NCBI GenBank assembly: GCA_029582265.1
Contig: CM055834.1
Location: 4,030,001-4,094,000 of the forward strand
Direction of reading: 5' to 3'
Origin: Zoroaster sp. YZ-2022
Taxonomy: Eukaryota; Echinodermata; Asteroidea; Forcipulatida; Zoroasteridae
Length of the DNA stretch: 64,000 nt
The notes beneath the pieces are model-generated. The model was not told where the DNA came from. It was given only the letters and a program-made list of their open reading frames with translations, and did not search any database. A program made the position numbers and the translations under genes. Of the stretch, positions 43,890 to 55,500 are shown one piece after another; position 1 is the stretch's first letter; every line of letters starts with the position of its first letter.

Positions 43890-44400
43890 CATTTTCAGTT
43901 ATTTCGGGAACCGGATACCAGTAAACAATTTTGTAAAAACATGTAAGTACTCCCGAGTGTACAAGTTTCTCTTTTTTATTAGAGTCACAATAAATGTGGA
44001 CTTACGGTAATAATTTCTTGCCTATTATTAAAAACGACTTGTATAGCATCCCCATTCCCCACACACATACAAAAAGAATGTATGTGTCACACACTCGCAC
44101 TAGAATCCAATAACTGCAAACATTATAGGCACAAATACCAACTCATGATACGGGCACAATGGCAGTCAACTCAAAACAAACTAGATACATAAAACACAAG
44201 CAGACAATGCTTGTAAAGGCTGCCGGCAAATGTTACTTCTAAAGCCTTTGTCTTCATTTTGTTATAAAAAAATCCGAGACTTCCATTTGTGTGGCTTAAA
44301 TATTCAGTTGGAATGTTAGAAGTTGTTCACAAGTAATTGGAATCAAGAAAAATGGAACCGTGTAATGACAGTTTCAGTCGGGTATCTGGCAAAACTTACT
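43890..44400. repeat. Diverged inverted copy of the 3.3-kb-region repeat
   Basis: CAGTTATTTCGGGAACCGGATACC near 43897 is the inverse of the segment near 3530, and AAAAATGGAACCGTGTAATGACAG near 44349 is the inverse of that near 3325. The intervening DNA differs and has no 9-bp minisatellite. Confidence 0.5.
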
Positions 44401-44499
44401 TGGTGAAAAGTTGATGATGGTATAAAACTTGAGATATTTATGCCTTAATTAGGTGCTATCGTTTTCATTAAGACAGATATTCAACATGGAAATGAGTAC

Positions 44500-45111
44500 T
44501 TAACCCTCCTACTACTACTACAAGGGTCAAAATCAGTCAAAATTTCAAAGTTATGCCAGTGTATATCTACAGCACTTACTGGTCAAATACTGTCAAACCT
44601 AATGTGTAGCAAGTACATCAATCAGTCAAAAACAGTCGACTGTTTTTGACTGGTAGTGGTAAAAGCACTATCATGCAATGTTGAAGGTGGTCAAGATGAG
44701 TTGACCATTTTCGACTGGTAAAGGCACTTTGGTCAAAATGAGTTGACTGTTTTTAATTGGTACATGTAATGTGGATGGTGGTCAAAATAAATTAAGTTAT
44801 CAGTCAAAACAAGTCATTGACTCCTAGCCTATGTGGCCCTGCATTGATTTATCAGTCAAAAACTGGCAGCCTTCAGCACCCCTATCATTGTTTGTTCAGT
44901 CAAAACAAGTCGGTGATCCCCTGAAGCTGATAATGATCTTATCAGTCACCAGCAGTCATAGCACAGTGTGTGGCAGCTACCCAAATGGTCAAAACAAGTC
45001 ACCAGTGCCCATGTGTGCACAGTTGATTCAACAGTCAAAAACGGTCAATTGACTGATTTTGACCACTATAGCAAGTTCCCACTAAAAATGCACCTTGAGT
45101 AGGAGGGTTAA
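44500..45111. mobile_element. TTAA-flanked MITE, family B, copy 2 (long form)
   Basis: The ends are TTAACCCTCCTACTACTAC and GAGTAGGAGGGTTAA. The interior holds more than fifteen CAGTCAAAA or TTTTGACTG words in both orientations. Unlike other copies, its flanks share AATGAGTACTT (left 44491-44501, right from 45110), longer than TTAA. It is intergenic between ADPGK and VPS45. Confidence 0.85.
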
Positions 45112-46797
45112 TGAGTACTTAGTATGGATGCATTGACAGACAGTTTACCAAAAGTGTATACTCCCGTTATGATAGTAACTTTGTAGGATATACATTGGGT
45201 TAATTATGAGTGTGGGATGTTTAGATATGTGTATGTTGGGGCCCAATAAAATAGGTCTGGGCTTCTTACATGGTGTAAGGTATATGAACATTGTATCACA
45301 GGCCATGTCATTGAGATTGATTATGTGTGTTATTTGAAGGGAAATGTAGCAGGAACAAATTATAACAAGTAATTGTATGTATGTATATCACTGGTAGCCA
45401 ATCAAAACATTAGTGTGCAATCCAAAGTCCAACATTGCACGTCGTGTGAAAAATGTCCTGTGCATAAGGTCTATACTCTTGTTGATATACATTTTGATTA
45501 TCCAGTAACTGATTAAATAGTTGGTGGAACAATGAACTGCATATTATCTATTGTATCTTCTTCAAAAATTGGATTTGAATAGATAATTATCTCAAGGATT
45601 GGTTAACCAGCAATTTTCCCTCCAGTGAGAACAGTTTTATTTATAATAGGACGAAATAAAAAATAAATACCTCTTGTCATGTCTGACCTGACAATCATCA
45701 ACTTGTGATACTCTCTAGACTCATTCAACTATATACATGTTGTTTGATGCTGGGCCATAAAGTGGAAACAATCTTTCCAAGATGCTAAGTCATATTGTGA
45801 TCAATGGTGGTGGATCTACCAAATACAAACATGTATAAAACACAACACAATATATCAGTTTACAAGTTGTGTGTGCATACTATGCTAGTGAGATAAACAA
45901 ACTGCATGTTTGTTTGTTTTAATATGGACTAGACTCTTTGAAACATTGCAAAAGTGGTGATTCATTTCGTTCAGTGACATTATTTGTAATATTGGTAATA
46001 ACACATACACTTGTATACCAACATATTATACTTGCTTTGATTTTTTTTTATTCATGTGATACTTGTTTGATAAGAGGTGATCAAGATAAAACTTTTATAC
46101 CGTGGTGTAAGAAAGAGGAGGTTTTTGGTCAAGGACTGGTCCTGTGGCTTACTTCAAATGTTCCTACACCAACCCAGTGATGATGTATCGCTCTGTTAGA
46201 TTGGGAAGGAGTAGTCTAATGGCAGAACATGAGATACATGCACAAAGTGTAAACATGACTATTCAGGCTAGAAATGTTCTTCATGCACCGACCACAATTT
46301 CTAGTCTGGGGGCTCTTCCCATAGGCAAATTAAAGAGAAGTTGATTTTGTGATATTTTCTTTATTACACTTTATTTGCTCTCTTTTGTACAATATAATAC
46401 CATGGTATAATAACAAAACAATGTTGTCTGCTGTGATATGGTTCTTGGGTTTTTGTTTACCCAAAATAAACAAATGGGTTCCTCAGCTTTGCCTTGGATG
46501 GCATTTGTCCCTGAGGTTGTTACAAACTCTGTGAACCACATCACATCAGCAATCGTAATTATGTACACAGATTCCAAACACATGAAATGGTTTTTTTTTC
46601 AAGACCAGTCGAAGTTCCTGGTCTTTAGGTTATACGATATACGCCATCTTCATACATGCAAAATGTCTACCTATTCAAGACTAGATGATCACCTTTCTAT
46701 TTTATTGTGACATTATTTACATATTAATGTCTTGTTGAAATGACTTTACCACACTATTAAAAATGTCGGTTATGTTACTGCAAGTTAAGCCATGTGT
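45112..46797. other. Intergenic stretch, unassigned
   Basis: AT-rich DNA between the convergent ADPGK and VPS45 genes. No exon, RNA gene or repeat boundary was recognised. Confidence 0.5.
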
Positions 46798-47216
46798 TAT
46801 GTGACCCTGCACGGCTGAACCCCAATCCAAGATACAGCCAATTTTCGACCAATGGGGTATTATACCACCCTCTTAGGGTTTTTACTGATTATAGTTCCTG
46901 GATGTTTATTTCACAATTTCCTGCAAACAAAATTACTGAAATCGATTTAGAAGTGTGTTTAAAAGCAAAATTCCGAGCACCATTTTGCGGTTGTTAGTGC
47001 GTTTTTTTTCCAAAAACTATCTTTAAATGTGTTTTTCTCGAAATCATAATTTCATTGTTTTTCGACTTTCAAAGTCCATAACTTTTCAACAGAATGCATG
47101 ATGGATATAAATTTTTCACCATTGAAAAGCTAAAGAGTTGCCCTTTCATATGATACCAATAACTCATTTTGTATTTCTGGGATGTTTTTGTGGGTTTTGT
47201 CATGCTGGGTCACATA
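46798..47216. mobile_element. MITE with TATGTGACCC ends
   Basis: TATGTGACCCTGCA at the left and TGCTGGGTCACATA at the right form inverted ends of about 10 perfect bases, enclosing about 420 bp without an ORF. The superfamily cannot be fixed; the target duplication may be TA or TAT. Confidence 0.6.
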
Positions 47217-47828
47217 TATTAATTGTAATTACACACTTATATGTATTAACTCTTTGATGTACATGTAAGCAAGATTACCATTTCCCAAATAACAATACAA
47301 TACAAATTTATGTTTATCTAGTATTTGTTCATGTTGTTGTAAAATGTTTGTTGCGGTCTAGACAAACAAATTGTTTTCTTCACTTCATGCTAACAAAGTT
47401 CACTGAAGACAAAAACACCACTTTCATACACTAAAATATACAATTTTTACATTGAGTTATGTGGTATGAGTTATCAATGCATCAATTATAGAGTTTGTTT
47501 AGGACCATTATACTTATTGCATTTTTTGTTTTACCAATGCATCCTTTTTTTGGTTTTTATATGTGGTAATAGCATTTAAGTAGTGTTTGTGATTTCATTG
47601 GCAAACCATGCTATAATAACACCCCATACAGGCAATAAACAGTCTTTTAGATTTCATTGTTTTTCTGCACAAACCAGAATAACTTTGGCATAGCAGCCAC
47701 TGTGCAGCTAGTACAGCTAAACACTATCCGTGTTACATCAAGGCATATTTAATAGGTATTTTCTTACAATCTGCAGCTGTTTTGATTTTAAAAAAATATA
47801 AAAAAAGAAAATCCAACATGTACCTGTA

Positions 47829-48149
47829 CTAACCCTAACTCCCTAGGCCCATTTGCTTACACATAACCTGAATCCTACAAAATCCATCAGTAGTAAAGCA
47901 AGTACATGACATGTATGCACACATGTGTTTGTAATCTGTGGTACATGGCCAGGGACCCTCCATGCATGCATGGAGCAATAAACAGTGTCCACTGACCCAA
48001 GCACTGACCTTGCAATCACTACAACAAACATGGATGTACATGTACCATGGAAAGGCAAGTATGCCTAATAACCTCAATCCTCCAAAATCCTTCACTTTAG
48101 CAAAGAGGATTTTGGAGGATTTGGGAGGATTTGGGAAGGTTAGGGTTAA
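47829..48149. mobile_element. MITE-like element with CTAACCCTAACTCCCTAGG end
   Basis: It begins CTAACCCTAACTCCCTAGG and ends GGGAAGGTTAGGGTTAA. GGAGGATTTTGGAGGATTTGG words fill the right end and AATCCTCCAAAATCC the inner left arm, giving an internal stem. It is related to 4662-4862 and 14034-14113. Confidence 0.6.
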
Positions 48150-48351
48150 TGTGTAATAACTATGTACTGACTTGGAAAGTGTCAGTCATATTTGCCTCTT
48201 CAAATTTTATTTTGTATTGCTCATCTCACTGATCATGATTTGCCTTATATCCATGGTGCACAAGATGGAATGATTGCGAAGCTCTATTAGTTCCTAATGC
48301 AGTATTCTCCATTGCATATGATGCCACAAATACCTTGAGTAAAGACTATTA

Positions 48352-49105
48352 TAGCCCTTTTCACACTACAGATCTTATCCCCAGGGAGGCCCCGGGAGTT
48401 TTTTACCCACGGTTACCCCGGCGCAGTTTCACACTGTCCACGCCCGCGTATTCCCTGGGTCCTTATTCCCAGGGATTCCGCATGCACGTTTCACACTATG
48501 ATCAAAACCCAGGGCAACTGCGCTGTATTTTTTGGCTGACAGAAGTCATGAATATAGCTAACCGGAAGCCTGCAATCCCAGTATGCAATGCGTGCATGCA
48601 CTCGTAAACAATCAAAATGGCTACATATAACATGAACGACGATGTAGCTCAACAAATATGCATGTGTATTTTAATTTACGCATATTTGTGTATTTTATGG
48701 AGAAAGGGTGCTCGTTTCGTACAGGCAAGACTAACAATTTTACCTCGTCCAAAACAATTTCAAATTTAACCTACTACAAAATCATTAGTTTGGGAAATTG
48801 ATAAATTCTTCAAAAAATATAAAGTGAAATATGGTTTTGTTGATATTTGGTTTCTATAAAATACAACAAAACTTTATAAATACTTTATAAAATCTGTAAG
48901 TGCGCATTTCCTGACCTTGAATGTTTATCTCTCTGACCTTTCACAGCTTGTTTACGTTATCTGTCTGCCATGCGTGCACGTAAACTCGGGTAAGCACAAC
49001 CCGCTTTTGTTTCCTACTAGCCGTTATTCCCCGGGGGTAAAGCGATCCAAGTGTGAACAGGCCGACCGTAATTCCCCAGGGATTTGACTAGTGTGAAAAC
49101 CCTGA
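48352..49105. mobile_element. MITE with CTTTTCACACTA ends
   Basis: AGCCCTTTTCACACTACAG and CTAGTGTGAAAACCCT are inverse with small differences. Inside, TTTCACACTRT and CCCAGGGAWT recur as direct and inverted words near both ends. About 750 bp, no ORF with family resemblance. Confidence 0.65.
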
Positions 49106-49590
49106 TATGATCATGAAGCAAAATACACAGTATATAATGCCTATTAAACAAGCATTGACAACATTGTGTATGAGACATGATATAAAACTACCACTGGCAA
49201 TGTTAGTTTTATATTGGTCCACAAGGTGAACATATGTAGTTAACTCTGGATTTACCGATTATCACAAATCAGCAATTTCTGACAGTCAGTATTTAATATA
49301 TATTATATAATTTCCTTAATCATGAAGTAAAATAATGTATTGTACATATGTTTTGACAGTCTAGGTTCTACAGTTTAAGGATTTTACCAATGACCCCTCT
49401 TTTGGCCCCATATTTTGTAAATTTGGTTTAATGAGTTTTTTTATTTTATTCTTTTCTATAAAAAAAAAAGACAGTCAACACCAAAGGGGGTGGGGGCACT
49501 GCCTGGTCCATATGTAGATCTGTTCTATATTACTCAATTCTAAGAGCTGCATCATTCTCTACTTTCTGTCTCTGCAGGTAGCCAATCTCA

Positions 49591-52500
49591 TCACATATGC
49601 TGCGCTATGGCAACTTCTTCAAGATATCTGTTCAGAAAATACATGTTTATGAATGTTATCTTTACCATAACTGATTTGTTTAGACATTTGATGTGCTGCC
49701 TGCTATATACCATGAGTGACTATTTCATTTGCTATATTATATTAACAAGGGGATGTACACCACTGGTTATTACACAAAGAGGAACAGAGTAAATTACTCT
49801 GTAAAAGCTTACTTGGTTTTGATATGATAATGGTATCAAACATTCTGACAACTTATTCTAGTTGACATACTGTAAATGTTTTGTGAATATGTGAACAGAA
49901 ATATCAATCTGAAATGAATCCTCAGTTGATAATCTTTTTCCACATTAGAATGAATTCAAATAATCTGAATAAAGTTTCAAGATTTTTCCCCTTTTTTCCT
50001 CCAACTTAATTCGACTTCAGCCGATCCAAGTTCTTTGTTGTAATGAATCTACAAATCTGAATGCATTTCCACTTTTATCTTGTTCATGACACAATGAAAT
50101 AAGCTGAAACATTCACAGGTTGGTTTCTGTACATATCTCTTCATTTGTACAAAGTATGCAAGTATTTACAGACAGTTCAACAAAAGTTTATATTGCATAT
50201 TGAATATATACTACTCAAAACAATTTAGGGAACACCGGAATAATCTCAGTTAAAGCAAGATCATTTATTTCAGATAAACACAATGTTTCACAGAATTGAT
50301 GAGAAACAACTGCACGATGAAACAGATGATAAAGGATGCATGTAGTGATTACACATTTCATGACATGACTACTGAAAGAGAGAGGGGGTTGCAAATGAAA
50401 ATCCCGGTTCATGGAACATTTCAAACCTATTTGATGTTAAAAGTCCGGTGTTCCCTAAATTGTTTTGAGTAGTATATATATATATGTTTTTAAGTTTGGG
50501 TATTGGGTTTTTAATCGTCAAAATTACCCCAAATCAAAACAGCTTCATTTCCCAGAGGCAAGAGCATGTATAAAGGAGAAAACTTACGTTTGTGAGTTGT
50601 GTACTGTGGTACCACCAAGGACAACCCTTACTCCTGGTGTTGACTTATTGATGTTATACACTGCAAAAGCTTCTTCATAGGTTATCCCTCCTACCATGAA
50701 CACCACAATGTCCTGAGGTCTGCAAAAATAAATCATAAATGGCTTATTCCACACTTTCTATCTGTCATAACTCTTAACTCACCATAACAATAACAATCTT
50801 TGTTGTTTGTCTTGCAACTTTCTAATTGTTTAATCAGCTTCATCAAATGTTGTAATTTGGGCCTGTGACAGCAATGACATGTTATCACCAAACCATTTCA
50901 ATATAATTGGCCTATCCATGCCACACCCCCTGGCAAAACTTTGATAAAGCCAATGTGATCATGTGTAAGGAATGTACATGCTCACAAAGCTTGTCTGACT
51001 TAATAACGTTGAATTATGCAGTATTTTAGATTTCATATGCCTGATTGATGATTGCATAACAGTATTATCAGAAGTCATTCTCCTGAAGACGATCAGAGCA
51101 TACTGATCAAAAGATCAAGTTGTAACCAACCAGTTCTTTTCAAAACTATTTACTCCTCAAAAGGGAATTTTCACATGGTGTCATCGCAAACAGTCTTTAC
51201 CTATCCCTTTGACTATGCAAAGCTACAAGTCATACTTAGAATTCTATTACCTACAAGTGTACCAGCCTGCTGTAATCCATACCATGACATTGTACTTTAA
51301 GTGCATACATGTACAACGAGCATGGTTATGAGTTTTGCTACACTGCCCGGACTGCGGTAAGGCATCATGGGATCAGGCACTTGACAAGTGAAGCTAGTTC
51401 CTAGAACTAGATGCAATCTTAAACTAGATGCGGGCGAACTTCAGCTGTGAGAACAGTTCTCTCAAACACCAGCTAATTCTCCAAGATTGCACTGTTTCTT
51501 TTATTGAGACCTTGCACGTCAATCTGTGGAACAATACGACATGAATGGCCCAAATCCATTGTTCTTGGAGTACTATGACGTGGACGAGATTACTATGCCA
51601 TGGACTAGGTTAGTACACGACTGGCACACTTCATGTAGGTAATAGACTTCTGGTACTATGCCGTGGACTAGGTTAGTACACGAGTGGCACACTTCATGTA
51701 GGTAACATGACTTCTGGTACTGTGCCGTGGACTAGGTTAGTACACGAGTGGCACACTTCATGTAGGTAATAGACTTCTGGTACTATGCCGTGGACTAGGT
51801 TAGTACACGAGTGGCACACTTCATGTAGGTAACATGACTTCTGGTACTGTGCCGTGGACTAGGTTAGTACACGAGTGGCACACTTCATGTAGGTAACAGA
51901 TTCTGGTACTGTGCCGTGGACTAGGTTAGTACACGAGTGGCACACTTCATGTAGGTAATAGACTTCTGGTGCTGTGCCGTGGTCTAGGTTAGTACACGAG
52001 TGGCACACTTCATGTAGGTAACAGACTTCTGGTGCTGTGCCGTGGACTAGGTTAGTACACGAGTGGCACACTTCATGTAGGTAATAGACTTCTGGTGCTG
52101 TGCCGTGGTCTAGGTTATTACACGAGTGGCACACTTCATGTAGGTAATAGACTTCTGGTGCTGTGCCGTGGTCTAGGTTAGTACACGAGTGGCACACTTC
52201 ATGTAGGTAATAGACTTCTGGTGCTGTGCCGTGGACTTGGTTAGTACACGAGTGGCACACTTCATGTAGGTAATAGACTTCTGGTACTGTGCCGTGGACT
52301 AGGTTAGTACACGAGTGGCACACTTCATGTAGGTAACAGACTTCTGGTACTGTGCCGTGGACTAGGTTAGTACACGAGTGGCACACTTCATGTAGGTAAT
52401 ATGACTTCTGGTGCTGTGCCGTGGTCTAGGTTAGTACACGAGTGGCACACTTCATGTAGGTAACAGACTTCTGGTGCTGTGCCGTGGACTAGGTTAGTAC

Positions 52501-55500
52501 ACGAGTGGCACACTTCATGTAGGTAATAGACTTCTGGTGCTGTGCCGTGGTCTAGGTTATTACACGAGTGGCACACTTCATGTAGGTAATAGACTTCTGG
52601 TGCTGTGCCGTGGTCTAGGTTAGTACACGAGTGGCACACTTCATGTAGGTAATAGACTTCTGGTGCTGTGCCGTGGACTTGGTTAGTACACGAGTGGCAC
52701 ACTTCATGTAGGTAATAGACTTCTGGTGCTGTGCTGTGGACTAGGTTAGTACACGACTGGCACACTTCATGTAGGTAATAGACTTCTGGTGCTGTGCCGT
52801 GGACTTGGTTAGTACACGAGTGGCACACTTCATGTAGGTAATAGACTTCTGGTGCTGTGCCGTGGACTAGGTTAGTACACGACTGGCACACTTCATGTAG
52901 ATAATAGACTTCTGGTGCTGTGCCGTGGACTAGGTTAGTACACGAGTGGCACACTTCTGGTACTGTGCCGTGGACTAGGTTAGTACACGAGTGGCACACT
53001 TCATGTAGGTAACAGACTTCTGGTACTGTGCCGTGGACTAGGTTAGTACACGAGTTAAAATTAAGGGATTTGGGTCATTCATGATGTTGTATTACACAGA
53101 CTGACATGAAAGGTCTTAAAAAGAAGCAGCATTCTGGGTGACTTGCTGCGTGTGTGAGAGGTTCTAAACACATGAGTGTTTAATGTGTACTAGGCTGTTA
53201 ATGTAACAATAAATTGCATGTATTTGTGTTTCTGCTGTAGCTTCTGCTGTTTTGGAACTAGGAAGCTTTCTCAAGCACATGTCCTATGATACTCCAAGGC
53301 AGGGTAGCCAAACTATACTTGTTGTTGTATGCGCATTTGAAGTACCGTAATTTCCTGCGTATAAGACGCTCGGTGTATAAGGCGCATTACCCCAGAATCG
53401 GGGGAATGTGATTAAAGTGTCAACGTACAAGGCGCACCGCCGTATAAGGCGCACCATGACCGCTCAGTAGTGCAGTGCATGCCAGAAGCGCTATAGCACG
53501 ACCATGCCGCCGCCGCCGCCGCCACCACCACGCTGTCAGACTAGGAAAGTAGTCTGGTTGCGGCCCAAGTGATCCCGCGGTGTTGTGCGTAATACACTGA
53601 TTAATAATCGAGGTGAAAACAGACACGGCAAAGTTGACAACCTTGCACACATCGCATAGAGACTTAGTCATTAGAAAGCGTTGTAGATAAAAATGCGCGA
53701 TCGTAATGCGATGTTGGGCATGCTATTTTAGAAACAGAATTCTGCTTTTTGGTCACACAGTGAGGTCTTTCGTGAGTATTATTTACGGTGAATGAATGCA
53801 TGAAAATCTTGCGCTAACGACCTTCATTGGAAAACACGGCCGCTTTGTTAGGTTGAGGTCCACCGAAAGTTACTGGCGGTAATCATCACTTTGATCTCAA
53901 GCGACACCAGATAAGGCGCACCGTTAGATAAGACGCAGTGACGTTTTCGTACCTTTGAAAGTCAGATAAGCCGCGTCTTATACGCAGGAAATTACGGTAC
54001 AACGTCATGTGCAGGGTTAAAGCAGGCTGGTACACTTTGTGTACAGTTGTAGGTAATGGATTTCCAATAATACAAATTGAGCCCAATCAAGCAAACTATC
54101 TACCTATCTATCTATGTCCCATAGCCTTGGAGGCCATTGGGGCGAGATCTTGATGGCTCATAGTCGTTGCTGTGGGTGATACTACTACACTTGGTGGCAC
54201 CCATCTCCTCTCCCAAGTGTTGCTTAATTAGCTACCAGAAACACCGGGGTAAACCCCTACTCTTGCACGATAAGTGTCATTATGGGTTCTTTGACGTGCA
54301 CTGATGTTTATAGTACACGGGACCTACAACTTAACATCCCATCCGAAGGATGAAGCAATTATGGTTAAGTGTCTTGCTCAAGGACACAAGTGCCGCGACC
54401 GGCCAGGCAGGGATTCGAACCCACATTCTGACGCCACCAGAACTTGAATCTGATGCACTAGGCCACGACACTCCAGCAAACACCCAGCTCAAATATCAGA
54501 TGTTAGATGATATCTGTTACAATATTGATCAAGCTCCGTGCAGGTCAATAATCTAGAACCAGCTTCAATGGTATGATCCCTTTGCTGGTCTTACATTTTG
54601 TCATGCAGCACTTTGGCACAGGATAGCAGGGAACCATTGATGATTTCATATTTGTTATACTATGGTCATTCAATGGTTAATGTAATGACCATGTGCATTG
54701 TCTAATATCAACCATTTGTCAACCACTGGTCAATACTCAAAACTTGCCCACTATGACATGAATACAAACCTGTCTCTGAGCTGGTTTGGGCCAAGGTATG
54801 GATAACTTCCTTCCTTCAATTTGCCTTTGATTAACTGATCAAGTGTCTCCAGCAGTAATGGGGTGTGCTGAGTGTAGATATTCTCAACACCCTGTAATAA
54901 AGTAGTCAATGGTATACAAACTGTTAACAAGAGCATATATCACCTGTGTTTGGGCTGATTTCATGCTTAAAAAAACAGATTTAAATGTTGAATTGCTATT
55001 CTTCTGGGGTTAAGGAAGTTATAAGGTTTCATTTGAGACATTGAATGAAATCATCCGTCAAGGATTTGTACCAGTAAAATAAAAACTCAAATTAGTAAAA
55101 TGCTGGCCCACTGTTTTAAGTCTTCAAATTACATGTGAATACACAATTTAATGTACGTAATGGCTGAGGGCGTGTGCAGTCTTCTGATTGGCCAGTGCGG
55201 CTTAATCAGAATCAAACGCATTTTAAATATGGCTTTTATTTATTATCTGAATTTCATAGGGTTTAGGTTGTCGGCCATTTCGAAATGATATGCTATTTAT
55301 GAAACACACCATTGAAATAAACATGGAATTATACATTAAATCTACAATCTGGGTACAATTTTATTCATGCATAAGAATATTAGTTCAGAAAATATTGTTT
55401 AAGGGCGATGCATGGCTGCAATGCGCTTGCGCGCAAAACACAGATGATCAGAACTTTATTGTAGGGTGCACCGTACACGGTTCACCATGACGGTTCACCA

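Noticed and set aside
51859..52999. Two long minus-strand frames as a repeat-protein gene
   Set aside because: Openness follows automatically from one stop-free 63-bp unit. There is no unique N- or C-terminal sequence and a one-base shift breaks it. It is kept only as a finding to test.
51586..53055. CRISPR array
   Set aside because: Units are contiguous, without unique spacers, and the genome is clearly animal.
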